From positions 1-64,000 of the forward strand of contig CAIVHU010000130.1 in NCBI GenBank assembly GCA_903905735.1: a stretch of DNA of 64,000 nucleotides, read 5' to 3'. The notes under the pieces were generated by a model. It saw nothing but the letters and a program-made list of their open reading frames with translations, was not told the origin of the DNA and made no database searches. The position numbers were made by a program, and so were the translations under genes. Below, in pieces: positions 54,412 to 62,353 of this stretch. The stretch comes from an uncultured beta proteobacterium (GTDB lineage Bacteria > Pseudomonadota > Gammaproteobacteria > Burkholderiales > Burkholderiaceae_C). Positions within the stretch are counted from its first letter, which is position 1, and every line of letters begins with the position of its first letter.

Positions 54412-55125
54412 ATGACTTTGACCCCTCCCCCCTTTGGCAGCGCACCGGCCCCCGCGAGCGCGCCTGCCCTTCTTCTCACCCCCATCGAGGCGCGCGTGCT
54501 CGGCACCCTGATGGAAAAAGCCCGCACCGTGCCCGACAGCTACCCGCTGTCGCTCAACTCATTGATGCTGGGCTGCAACCAGAAAACCACCCGTGATCCG
54601 ATCATGAACCTGACCGAAGCCGAGGTGGCTGACGCGGTGAGCAGCCTCAAAGGGCGCCATCTGGTGCGCGAAAACAGCGGCAGCCGCGTCACCCGCTTTG
54701 AGCACAACTTCCAGCGTGGTGTGGGTGTGCCCGAACAATCAGCCGTGCTGCTGGGCATGCTGATGTTGCGCGGCCCGCAAACCGCCGCCGAGCTGCGTCT
54801 GAACAGCGAGCGCTGGTACAAGTTTGCCGATATTTCATCGGTGGAAGGTTTTCTGGAAGAACTGCAAGACCGCGCCGATGACAAAGGCGGTCCGCTGACC
54901 GTGAAACTGGCCAAGGCCCCGGGCGCGCGTGAACAGCGTTGGGCGCACCTGCTGTGCGGGCCGGTGGATGAGGCGCAGTGGGCCGGCGGCGGCGCTGCCC
55001 GCCAGATGGACGGCGGCGCACAGGAACGTTTGGCCAGGCTGGAGGCTGAAGTGGCCGCACTGCGTGCCACGGTGAACCAACTCTGCGCCGAGCTGGGTAT
55101 CGCTGCACCGCCAACCGAGACTTGA
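54412..55125 (+). CDS. yceH: YceH/DUF480 family protein
   Basis: 237 residues. Two winged-helix-like repeats (about 15-100 and 105-180), with the family pattern [36 protein letters not shown] and [19 protein letters not shown]. Ends with a predicted coiled coil ([18 protein letters not shown]-like). The function of this family is unknown to me; the purN-yceH pairing is seen in related genomes. Confidence 0.88.
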   Translation: MTLTPPPFGSAPAPASAPALLLTPIEARVLGTLMEKARTVPDSYPLSLNSLMLGCNQKTTRDPIMNLTEAEVADAVSSLKGRHLVRENSGSRVTRFEHNFQRGVGVPEQSAVLLGMLMLRGPQTAAELRLNSERWYKFADISSVEGFLEELQDRADDKGGPLTVKLAKAPGAREQRWAHLLCGPVDEAQWAGGGAARQMDGGAQERLARLEAEVAALRATVNQLCAELGIAAPPTET

Positions 55126-55157
55126 GTGGTGACGACCGCCGCCAGCGGCAGCACTTT

Positions 55158-55208
55158 AAGCGTTACAGCCTGATAGCCCTCGTCTATTCTGGGCTACGCA
55201 CTCTCAAA
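55158..55208 (+). repeat. dispersed repeat overlapping the 3' end of the DNA ligase gene
   Basis: AAGCGTTACAGCCTGATAGC followed by CCTCGTCTATTCTGGGCTACG is a shorter, diverged copy. The ligase stop (55184-55186, reverse strand) and codons for its last residues RSPE lie within it. Confidence 0.55.
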
Positions 55209-56080
55209 AAAGAAGCAAAGCGCGGCAGGCCCTTGGGTGTGCGGTCACGGTAGCGGTAGGTCACGACGCTGCCGATGGCTGGCGGATCGGCGCGTTGCGC
55301 ATCGGTCAACCCGGTGCCCAGGGCAAAGCGCTGGCCGCTGGGCAACTCCAGCAGCAGCGCACCCAATTTGCCAACATTGCGGCCCTTGCCGGGCAAATGC
55401 GCAACGACCCTGGCATCTTCATCAGGCACCAGCTTGAGCTTGAGCAAGGCCTCACTGCGCCCGGGCGACCACAAGGCGTTGGCGCGATGCAGCACCAAAC
55501 CTTCGCCGCAGCTCTTCACTGTGGTCTGCAGCAGGGTTTGCAACGCGGCGGCATCCGCCACCCGCTGTTGCGGCAAGGCCTGCAACCAGGGTTGTTTCGC
55601 CTGCACGACCACGGCCTGAAGGCGTTGCGCACGTTCGCCAAATGGCTCCGAGGCACCGGGCAGGTCAAAAACCATGTACTGCACCTGATGCCAGTCGGCA
55701 TCCACCGGCGCGACACGACGCACGATGCCCGAGAGTTCATCAAACCGCCCTCGCCCCAGCCAGAGCTCACCGTCGAGCGCGGTTTTGGGCAAGGCTGCGG
55801 TGAACCAGATGGGTGCGGCAATGGCACGCCCGCTGCGAAAGCGCAGGCTCTGGCCGTCCCAAAAAGCGCGCACGCCATCGAGCTTTTCGCTCACCAGAAA
55901 ACCGCTAGGGTCTTGGCCGACATGCCAAAGACCTGCCAGCATCAATGCAGGTACGGTGGCTGTGGCTGAAGCATCTGGCGTGTTGGAGGGGTCTACCGCG
56001 CCAGCCAGCGCGGGCGGCAGCGCGCCACCCAGCAGCAGAAAAAGACAAGCCGCGGACGTGGCTGTTCGTGAATAGTGCAT
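55184..56080 (-). CDS. exported ATP-dependent DNA ligase (LigE-like)
   Basis: 298 residues with an N-terminal signal peptide (ATSAACLFLLLGGALPPALAG). The minimal ligase core has nucleotidyltransferase motif I SEKLDGVRAFW (K66 would be adenylated), motif III-like MVFDLPG, motif IV EGLVLHR, motif V KLKLVPDEDA and a C-terminal OB fold (GKLGALLLELPSGQRFALG). No DNA-binding accessory domain. Predicted to act in the periplasm, where relatives have been linked to DNA uptake. It has a repeat copy on each side. Housekeeping NAD-dependent LigA must be elsewhere. Confidence 0.88.
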   Translation of the reverse strand: MHYSRTATSAACLFLLLGGALPPALAGAVDPSNTPDASATATVPALMLAGLWHVGQDPSGFLVSEKLDGVRAFWDGQSLRFRSGRAIAAPIWFTAALPKTALDGELWLGRGRFDELSGIVRRVAPVDADWHQVQYMVFDLPGASEPFGERAQRLQAVVVQAKQPWLQALPQQRVADAAALQTLLQTTVKSCGEGLVLHRANALWSPGRSEALLKLKLVPDEDARVVAHLPGKGRNVGKLGALLLELPSGQRFALGTGLTDAQRADPPAIGSVVTYRYRDRTPKGLPRFASFLRVRSPE

Positions 56081-56098
56081 GCGTACCTCTCCCTTTTT

Positions 56099-56160
56099 TA
56101 TATGACAAATCAGCCTCCAGCCCTTTCTGAATAAGCGCTGACAGCTACACTTTTTATAAC
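56099..56160 (-). repeat. dispersed repeat upstream of the DNA ligase gene
   Basis: Reverse strand: GTGTAGCTGTCAGCGCTTA, then TTCAGAAAGGGCTGGAGGC and TGATTTGTCATATAAA. It sits immediately before the ligase start, in the region where its promoter should be. Confidence 0.75.
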
Positions 56161-56236
56161 TTCAAACCAATATCAAAAGATGACGAACTGTGGCCAAGCG
56201 GGTCCGCAGCGTGCCGCGCTTTGGGGCCAAACCTGC

Positions 56237-56794
56237 TCAAGCCGCCAGACGCGACGATTTGGGCACGTGCGCCATCAAAAACTCCATCTGGTCCACCAGA
56301 ATGCGCCGGTTGCGCAGGATGAAATCTTCCCACAGGCTGGGCACATACGGCGTGTACAGCAGCGGCATGTGCGCCTGCTCGGGCGTGCGGTGGCTTTTGC
56401 GGTGGTTGCAGGGTTTGCACGCGGTGACCACGTTCATCCAGGTATCGACTCCTTTCTGTGCGAACGGAATGATGTGTTCGCGCGTCAGATCATGCTCGTC
56501 AAACAGGTCGCCACAGTAGGCGCAGATGTTGCGGTCGCGGGCAAACAACTTGCCGTTGGTCAGGCCCGGGCGCAGCTCGAACGGGTTGATGTTGGGCACG
56601 CCCTTGGTGCCGATGATGCTTGACACGGTGATGATCGACTGCTTGCCGGTGATGGCGTTGTGCCCCCCATGGAACATGGCCACCTCGTGACCCATCTCCC
56701 AGCGGACTTCTTCAGCGGCGTAATGAATCACCGCCTGTTCCAGCGAAATCCACGATTGGGGCAGCCCCTGGGCTGACAGCTTCAAGACTTTCAA
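56237..56794 (-). CDS. HNH endonuclease-family protein
   Basis: 185 residues read from TTG at 56794, which gives MKVLKLSAQGLPQSW and is preceded by AGGAG at seven bases; the frame from ATG 56833 would add 13 residues that do not match remembered homologues. The HNH domain (about 90-150) has ARDRNICAYCGDLFDEHDL, TREHIIPFAQKG and the second zinc pair in VTACKPCNHRK. This family is widespread in Burkholderiales without a known role. Confidence in fold is high, in start moderate. Confidence 0.85.
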   Translation of the reverse strand: MKVLKLSAQGLPQSWISLEQAVIHYAAEEVRWEMGHEVAMFHGGHNAITGKQSIITVSSIIGTKGVPNINPFELRPGLTNGKLFARDRNICAYCGDLFDEHDLTREHIIPFAQKGVDTWMNVVTACKPCNHRKSHRTPEQAHMPLLYTPYVPSLWEDFILRNRRILVDQMEFLMAHVPKSSRLAA

Positions 56795-57007
56795 AACACG
56801 ACTCCTATACAAAAGACGTTCTCCGAAACCCACTCAAAACCTGACATTTGCCACCACCATCGGCGATGGTCAGCAGCCCTGCAAATGCAGGAAACGCGCC
56901 AACTCTCGCCAACTGGCCAGTCTGGGACACAATATACCCCCTTTATGTGTCAAATTGACTTCAAGTGCCTTTTATACCTGCACATATTGCTACCAAATCC
57001 ATAACAG

Positions 57008-58006
57008 ATGATGAAGATTTACAGAGGCTTCAAGCACCCGGACATCGCCCCGGCTTGCGCCTTGACGATTGGCAACTTTGACGGCGTGCACCGTGGCCAC
57101 CAGGCCATGCTGTCGCTGCTCAAGGGCGAGGCGCAGCAACGCGGCGTGCCCAGCTGCGTGCTGACCTTCGAGCCGCACCCGCGCGACTTCTTTGCCGGGC
57201 TCACCCACAACCCCGATTTGGCACCGGCCCGCGTCGGCACCCTGCGCGACAAACTGATCGACCTCAACGCCAGCGGCGTGGACCAGACCGTGGTGCTGCC
57301 GTTTGACGTGCACCTGGCCAATCTGTTGCCCCAAGCTTTTATTGACACGGTGTTGCTGCAGGGTCTGGGCGCGCGCTATGTACTGGTGGGCGACGATTTC
57401 CGCTTTGGCCAGCGCCGCGCTGGCGACTACACCCTGCTCGACGCCGCCGGGCTCAAGCAGGGCTTTGATGTGGCGCGCATGAACAGCTACGAGGTGCATA
57501 ACCTGCGCGTCTCCAGCTCCGCCGTGCGCGAGGCCCTGTCCGAGGGCCGCATGGCTGACGCCACGGCGCTGCTGGGTCACCCCTACCGCATCTCGGGTCA
57601 TGTGGTGCATGGGCGCAAACTGGGCCGCACGTTGGGCTTCAAGACGCTCAACCTGCGCTTTGCCCACTGGAAACCTGCCGCCTGCGGCATCTTTGCGGTG
57701 CTGGTGTTTGGCCTGTCCGAGCAGCCGCTACGCGGCGTGGCCAACCTGGGCGTGCGCCCCTCGGTGGACCCCAAGGATGTCAACGGCGGGCGGGTGCTGC
57801 TGGAAACCCACTGCCTGGACTGGCCCCAACAACTGGGCTTGGAGGGCGCCTACGGCAAGATCATCAGCGTGGAGTTGCTCCATAAACTGCACGACGAACT
57901 CAAATACGACTCCCTGGACGCATTGACTGCCGGCATCAGCAAGGATTGCCAGGATGCCCGTGCGTACTTTGATGGCCAACATGAGCCGGGCAACGCCAGA
58001 ACCTGA
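57008..58006 (+). CDS. ribF: bifunctional riboflavin kinase/FAD synthetase
   Basis: 332 residues. FAD-synthetase domain: LTIGNFDGVHRGHQAML, FEPHPRDFF, VLVGDDFRFGQRRAGD and SSSAVREALSEG; riboflavin kinase domain: GRTLGFKTLNLRF, GVANLGVRPSVD and the C-terminal [18 protein letters not shown]. Makes FMN and FAD from riboflavin. A decayed second copy of its last 75 bases lies at 58824-58908, beyond a vapBC module. Confidence 0.95.
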   Translation: MMKIYRGFKHPDIAPACALTIGNFDGVHRGHQAMLSLLKGEAQQRGVPSCVLTFEPHPRDFFAGLTHNPDLAPARVGTLRDKLIDLNASGVDQTVVLPFDVHLANLLPQAFIDTVLLQGLGARYVLVGDDFRFGQRRAGDYTLLDAAGLKQGFDVARMNSYEVHNLRVSSSAVREALSEGRMADATALLGHPYRISGHVVHGRKLGRTLGFKTLNLRFAHWKPAACGIFAVLVFGLSEQPLRGVANLGVRPSVDPKDVNGGRVLLETHCLDWPQQLGLEGAYGKIISVELLHKLHDELKYDSLDALTAGISKDCQDARAYFDGQHEPGNART

Positions 58007-58054
58007 GACCTCACTGCCTTTGACGCACGCCGGGCGTCAGGGCCGCTTTGCGGG

Positions 58055-58426
58055 TCAATGCGCCGCTGCGCAGGCAAGGCCTAGCCGGACACCAGCCAAA
58101 AGCAAGCGTTTGTCGCGCGTCCAGAGTTGTGCGCCCGGCGTCAAGCGAACGGCTGCCAGCAAGTGCGCGTCGATGTAGCCAATACCGCTACCAGCAAGTG
58201 TTACCTGGTCAATAAACCCTAGAACTTCAGCGTCGGTGGCCATCGTGGCCTGTGGCAAATGTTGCAAGGCTGTCAGAACTTGCTGACGATGCAGCAAGTT
58301 GCCCAGGGCCAGTTCGCCCACCACAAACGGATGCACCAACACCTGACCCGCCTCCAGCAGGCCCATCAGCCGTTCGTCACTGTTGCGCCAGTGGTCTATC
58401 CAGATGGACGTGTCAACCAGAATCAC
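58055..58426 (-). CDS. vapC: VapC-type PIN-domain RNase toxin
   Basis: 123 residues. PIN-domain acidic residues are visible in MILVDTSIWIDHWR (D5), GELALGNL (E), GIGYIDAHLLAAV (D) and LWTRDKRLL (D), with the usual spacing. Toxin of a type II toxin-antitoxin pair; the antitoxin gene upstream overlaps it by four bases. VapC enzymes cut tRNA or rRNA. Confidence 0.9.
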   Translation of the reverse strand: MILVDTSIWIDHWRNSDERLMGLLEAGQVLVHPFVVGELALGNLLHRQQVLTALQHLPQATMATDAEVLGFIDQVTLAGSGIGYIDAHLLAAVRLTPGAQLWTRDKRLLLAGVRLGLACAAAH

Positions 58427-58620
58427 TGTGCCGACCCCTGTCGCCTGGGAACATCCTGCAACTCAGGCATGGTGCCACCCAACTGCGCCAGCCGCTTGGC
58501 GCTTTCGCGCTGGATCAAGGCCCGAAGCGCCTCACGAACGAGCGCAGACTTTTCCGCTAAACCCGTCAAGGCGGTGGCTTTTGCCAATAAATCGTCATCG
58601 AGCGCAAGTGTGGTTCGCAT
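58423..58620 (-). CDS. vapB: VapB-type ribbon-helix-helix antitoxin
   Basis: 65 residues from ATG 58620 (MRTTLALDDDLLAKATALTG). The N-terminal strand RTTLALDDDLL and helices KSALVREALRALIQRESAKRL form an RHH DNA-binding fold; the tail would cover the toxin. A perfect palindrome 31-48 bases upstream is the likely operator. Confidence 0.88.
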   Translation of the reverse strand: MRTTLALDDDLLAKATALTGLAEKSALVREALRALIQRESAKRLAQLGGTMPELQDVPRRQGSAQ

Positions 58621-58650
58621 GATCAAGTCTCCCATGGAAAGCATGAATAC

Positions 58651-58668
58651 TATCATCAAGTGATGATA
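58651..58668. promoter_or_regulatory. perfect palindrome, likely vapBC operator
   Basis: TATCATCA-AG-TGATGATA, perfect over 18 bases, located 31-48 bases before the vapB start, where autorepressing RHH antitoxins bind. Confidence 0.7.
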
Positions 58669-58823
58669 TATAGAGTGCCTCACATCAACTTGCCTGGGGT
58701 ATTTAAACGCGGCATACCCACAGCACTGGCCACCCCCAGCCCACTCTTTGGCGAACCCCGGCCACACTACCGTGCCCCGCCAAGCCCTACGGTAAAATCC
58801 GTCAACCCGCGCAGCAACACTGA

Positions 58824-58908
58824 CTGCACGACGAACTCACAACGAATCCCTGGACGCATTGACCGCTGGCATCCTTCAAGATGGCCAGGTTGCCCGTGCC
58901 TACTTTGC
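58824..58908 (+). pseudogene. decayed duplicate of the ribF 3' end
   Basis: Reads CTGCACGACGAACTCAC, then CCCTGGACGCATTGACCGC and TGCCCGTGCCTACTTTG, closely matching the end of ribF (57897-57971) with a few substitutions and small indels that break the frame (later part reads LDALTAGI...ARAYF). It lies just before ileS and is separated from ribF by the vapBC module. Confidence 0.8.
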
Positions 58909-58922
58909 TATTGCGCCACACC

Positions 58923-61811
58923 ATGACCACTCCTACCGACTATCGCAGCACCCTGAACCTGCCCGACACCCCGTTTCCGATGCGCGGCGACCTACCCAAG
59001 CGCGAGCCGGTGTGGGTGAAAGCCTGGGAGGACCAGGGCCTGTACCAGAAGCTGCGCGCCGCGCGCCGGGGTGCGCCGCTGTTTGTGTTACACGACGGCC
59101 CGCCCTATGCCAATGGCCAGATCCACATGGGTCACGCTGTCAACAAGATCCTGAAAGACATGATCATCAAGGCGCGCCAGCTCAAAGGCTTGGACGCCGT
59201 TTACATCCCCGGCTGGGATTGCCATGGCCTGCCGATTGAAAACGCCATCGAGAAGAAGTTTGGCCGCAAACTTGCCCGTGACGACATGCAGGCCAAAAGC
59301 CGCGCCTACGCCACTGAACAGATCGCGTTACAAATGGCCGACTTCAAGCGCCTGGGCGTGCTGGGCGACTGGGACCACCCCTACCGCACCATGGATTTCG
59401 AGAACGAGGCCAACGAAATCCGCGCCTTCAAGCGCGTCATCGAGCGCGGCTTTGTCTATCGCGGCCTCAAACCCGTGTACTGGTGTTTTGACTGCGGCTC
59501 CAGCTTGGCCGAGTTCGAGATTGAATACGCCGACAAAAAGTCGCAAACGCTGGACGTGGGCTTCTTGTGTGCCGAACCCGCCAAACTCGCCGCCGCCTTT
59601 GGGCTGACTGCTATCGAAAAGGACGCATTCGCCGTCATCTGGACCACCACCGCCTGGACCATTCCCGCCAACCAGGCGCTGAATCTAAACCCCGAGTTGA
59701 CCTACGCGCTGGTAGATACCGAACGTGGCCTGCTGGTGCTGGCCGAGTCGCTGGTCGAAAAATGTATGGTGCGTTTTGGCTTGACCGGCACCGTGGTTGC
59801 CACCACCCAGGGCAAAAACCTCGGCGGTATCAACTTCAAACACCCGTTCGCCCATGTCGATGCGGGTTATGACCGCCTGAGCCCTATTTACCTGGCCGAC
59901 TACGCCACCGCCGAAGACGGCACCGGTCTGGTGCACTCCTCGCCCGCTTACGGCGTGGAAGACTTCAACAGCTGCGTCGCCCACGGCATGGCTATTAAGG
60001 CCATCCTGAACCCGGTGCAGGGCAACGGCGTTTACGCGCCCGAGCTGCCGCTGTTTGGCAACCAGCAGATCTGGAAAGCCTGCCCGGTGATCATCGACGC
60101 GCTGCGCAAGGCTGGCCGCTTGTTTGCCACTGAGAACATCGTGCACAGCTACCCGCACTGCTGGCGCCACAAGACGCCGGTGATCTACCGCGCAGCGGCC
60201 CAGTGGTTCATCCGCATGGACGAGGGCGAAGGCATCTTCACCAAAGATAAAGCGCCTCAAACCCTCAGACAGACTGCCTTGGCAGCTATCGAAAACACAG
60301 CGTTTTACCCGGAAAACGGCAAGGTGCGCCTGCGCGACATGATTGCCGGGCGGCCCGACTGGTGTATCAGCCGCCAGCGTAGCTGGGGCGTGCCGCTGCC
60401 GTTTTTCCTGAACAAGGACAGCGGCGAGTTGCATCCCAAGACGATGGAGATCCTGGACATCGCCGCCGATATGGTCGAGCACGGCGGCATCGAAGCCTGG
60501 AGCAAAGCAACCAAGGCCGAGATTCTGGCCAAGGTCGGCTGCGAGTTGGACGCCGAGCTGTACACCAAGAGTAGCGACATTCTGGAAGTCTGGTTTGACT
60601 CCGGGACCACCCACACCACCGTGCTCAAAGGCTCGCACAAGGGTTGCGGCCATGAAGACATCGACCCTGCAACCGGCCAGCCCGGCCCCGAGGCCGATTT
60701 GTATCTGGAAGGCCACGACCAGCACCGCGGCTGGTTCCACTCCAGCCTCCTGACCGCCTGCGCCATGTATGACCGTGCCCCTTATCTGGGCATCCTGACG
60801 CACGGCTTCACCGTGGATAGCAAGGGCCACAAGATGAGCAAAAGCGCCGGAAACGGCGTCGATCCGCAGGAAACCTCCAAAAAACTCGGTGCCGAAATCA
60901 TCCGCCTGTGGGTGGCTGCCAGCGACTACTCGGGCGACATTGCCGGTGACGACAAGATCCTGGCGAGGGTGGTCGATACCTACCGCCGCATCCGCAACAC
61001 GCTCAAGTTCCTGCTGGCCAACACGCAGGACTTTGACCCGGCCACCGACACGGTGCCGTTGGATCAACTGCTGGAAATTGACCGCTACGCGCTGAGCCGC
61101 GCTTCGCAATTGCAGGCCGACATCCTGGCGCATTTCGAGGTGTATGAATTTCACCCGGTGGTGGCCAAGCTGCAGATTTATTGCTCGGAAGACTTGGGTT
61201 CGTTTTACCTGGACGTCCTCAAAGATCGCCTGTACACCACGCAAGCCAACTCGCTGGCACGGCGCAGCGCCCAAACCGCACTGTGGCAGATCACGCAAGC
61301 CATGTTGCGCTGGATGGCCCCTTTCCTGAGCTTCACCGCCGAGGAAGCGTGGGCGGTGCTTGGCTCGGAAGGCAAAACGCCCCATGCCACGCGCGACTCG
61401 ATCTTTATGGACACCTATTGCACCCTGGCCGATCCCGACGCGGCGCTGCTGGGCAAATGGTCACGCATCCGTGAGATCCGTGATCTGGTGAACAAGGACA
61501 TTGAAGTGCTGCGCGCAGTAGGCCAGGTGGGCTCGTCGCTGCAAGCCGTGGTACAGCTCACGGTGGGTCCAGACGACTTCGCCCTGCTCGACAGTTTGGG
61601 GGTCGACCTGAAGTTTGTGTTCATCACCTCCGCTATTGATATGGTAGCTGGTGACGCTTTATCCATAAGGGCTAGCGCCTCAAATGGCGTGAAGTGTGAA
61701 CGCTGCTGGCATTACAGCGACCAGCTCGGCAGCGACCCGGCTCACCCTACGCTTTGCCCGCGTTGCACCAGCAACCTGTTTGACAGCGGCGAAACCCGGA
61801 GCTTTGCCTGA
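58923..61811 (+). CDS. ileS: isoleucyl-tRNA synthetase
   Basis: 962 residues from ATG 58923 ([20 protein letters not shown]). Class I motifs [13 protein letters not shown] (HIGH) and [14 protein letters not shown] (KMSKS), the editing-domain [12 protein letters not shown], the [11 protein letters not shown] element and the C-terminal zinc site CERCWHY...CPRCTSNL are present. Two repeat-like stretches encode residues about 440-459 and 905-925. The start is preferred over 58881 because that extension lies in the ribF-derived remnant. lspA follows with a one-base overlap. Confidence 0.96.
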   Translation: MTTPTDYRSTLNLPDTPFPMRGDLPKREPVWVKAWEDQGLYQKLRAARRGAPLFVLHDGPPYANGQIHMGHAVNKILKDMIIKARQLKGLDAVYIPGWDCHGLPIENAIEKKFGRKLARDDMQAKSRAYATEQIALQMADFKRLGVLGDWDHPYRTMDFENEANEIRAFKRVIERGFVYRGLKPVYWCFDCGSSLAEFEIEYADKKSQTLDVGFLCAEPAKLAAAFGLTAIEKDAFAVIWTTTAWTIPANQALNLNPELTYALVDTERGLLVLAESLVEKCMVRFGLTGTVVATTQGKNLGGINFKHPFAHVDAGYDRLSPIYLADYATAEDGTGLVHSSPAYGVEDFNSCVAHGMAIKAILNPVQGNGVYAPELPLFGNQQIWKACPVIIDALRKAGRLFATENIVHSYPHCWRHKTPVIYRAAAQWFIRMDEGEGIFTKDKAPQTLRQTALAAIENTAFYPENGKVRLRDMIAGRPDWCISRQRSWGVPLPFFLNKDSGELHPKTMEILDIAADMVEHGGIEAWSKATKAEILAKVGCELDAELYTKSSDILEVWFDSGTTHTTVLKGSHKGCGHEDIDPATGQPGPEADLYLEGHDQHRGWFHSSLLTACAMYDRAPYLGILTHGFTVDSKGHKMSKSAGNGVDPQETSKKLGAEIIRLWVAASDYSGDIAGDDKILARVVDTYRRIRNTLKFLLANTQDFDPATDTVPLDQLLEIDRYALSRASQLQADILAHFEVYEFHPVVAKLQIYCSEDLGSFYLDVLKDRLYTTQANSLARRSAQTALWQITQAMLRWMAPFLSFTAEEAWAVLGSEGKTPHATRDSIFMDTYCTLADPDAALLGKWSRIREIRDLVNKDIEVLRAVGQVGSSLQAVVQLTVGPDDFALLDSLGVDLKFVFITSAIDMVAGDALSIRASASNGVKCERCWHYSDQLGSDPAHPTLCPRCTSNLFDSGETRSFA
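60241..60299 (-). repeat. dispersed repeat-like stretch inside ileS, copy 1
   Basis: Reverse strand: TTTTCGATAGCTGCCAAGGC, then TGAGGGTTTGAGGCGCTTTA. It encodes the segment around [16 protein letters not shown]. Homologues as I remember them have a similar segment of the same length, so native sequence with chance likeness cannot be excluded. Confidence 0.4.
61637..61697 (+). repeat. dispersed repeat copy inside ileS, copy 2
   Basis: TGATATGGTAGCTGGTGACG, then CTTTATCCATAAGGGCTAG and CGCCTCAAATGG, a good match to intergenic copies and AT-richer than its surroundings. It encodes [16 protein letters not shown] just before the zinc-binding tail. Confidence 0.65.
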
Positions 61812-62332
61812 TGGCGGCACGACCGAAGGCGGGCGCGGCCCGCAGTTCCAAAGGCGGCTCGGGTGGCTTGCTGCCCTGGCTGGCGCTGGCGGTCATCATC
61901 ATCCTGGCCGACCAGTTCGCCAAGGTGCTGATCCTGGGTTATTACCAGCTCGGCGACAGCACCCGCGTCACCAGCTTTTTCAACATTGTGCGGGTACACA
62001 ACCACGGTGCCGCGTTTTCGTTTCTGGCGGGCTCGGGCGGTTGGCAACGCTGGCTGTTCACCGGCATCGGTGTGGCGGCGGCGGTGTTGATCGTCTGGCT
62101 GCTCAAATCGCACGCCGGGCAAAAGCTGTTTGCCTTTGCGCTGGCCTGCATTTTGGGCGGCGCTTTGGGCAATGTGATTGACCGGCTGATGTATGGCTAT
62201 GTGGTTGATTTTCTTGACTTTCACTGGCGCGGCTGGCATTTCCCGGCATTCAATCTGGCCGACAGCGCCATCACCCTCGGTGCCGCCTGCCTGATCCTCG
62301 ACGAATTGTTGCGCGTTCGGCGCGGGCGTTGA
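61811..62332 (+). CDS. lspA: prolipoprotein signal peptidase II
   Basis: 173 residues, four membrane helices. Catalytic aspartates are in [19 protein letters not shown] and [15 protein letters not shown]; the N-terminal [10 protein letters not shown] and [12 protein letters not shown] are the other family blocks. A basic N-terminal extension ([18 protein letters not shown]) precedes helix 1. Cleaves lipoprotein signal peptides. Coupled to ileS, the usual order. Confidence 0.95.
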   Translation: MAARPKAGAARSSKGGSGGLLPWLALAVIIILADQFAKVLILGYYQLGDSTRVTSFFNIVRVHNHGAAFSFLAGSGGWQRWLFTGIGVAAAVLIVWLLKSHAGQKLFAFALACILGGALGNVIDRLMYGYVVDFLDFHWRGWHFPAFNLADSAITLGAACLILDELLRVRRGR

Positions 62333-62353
62333 TTTATCCATAAGGCCACTGCC

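Noticed and set aside
58881-58922. Upstream extension of IleS
   Set aside because: The extra codons derive from the decayed ribF tail and do not belong to the synthetase family N-terminus.
59685-61385. Very long reverse-strand open frame opposite ileS
   Set aside because: A GC-rich shadow frame; ileS is unmistakable on the plus strand.
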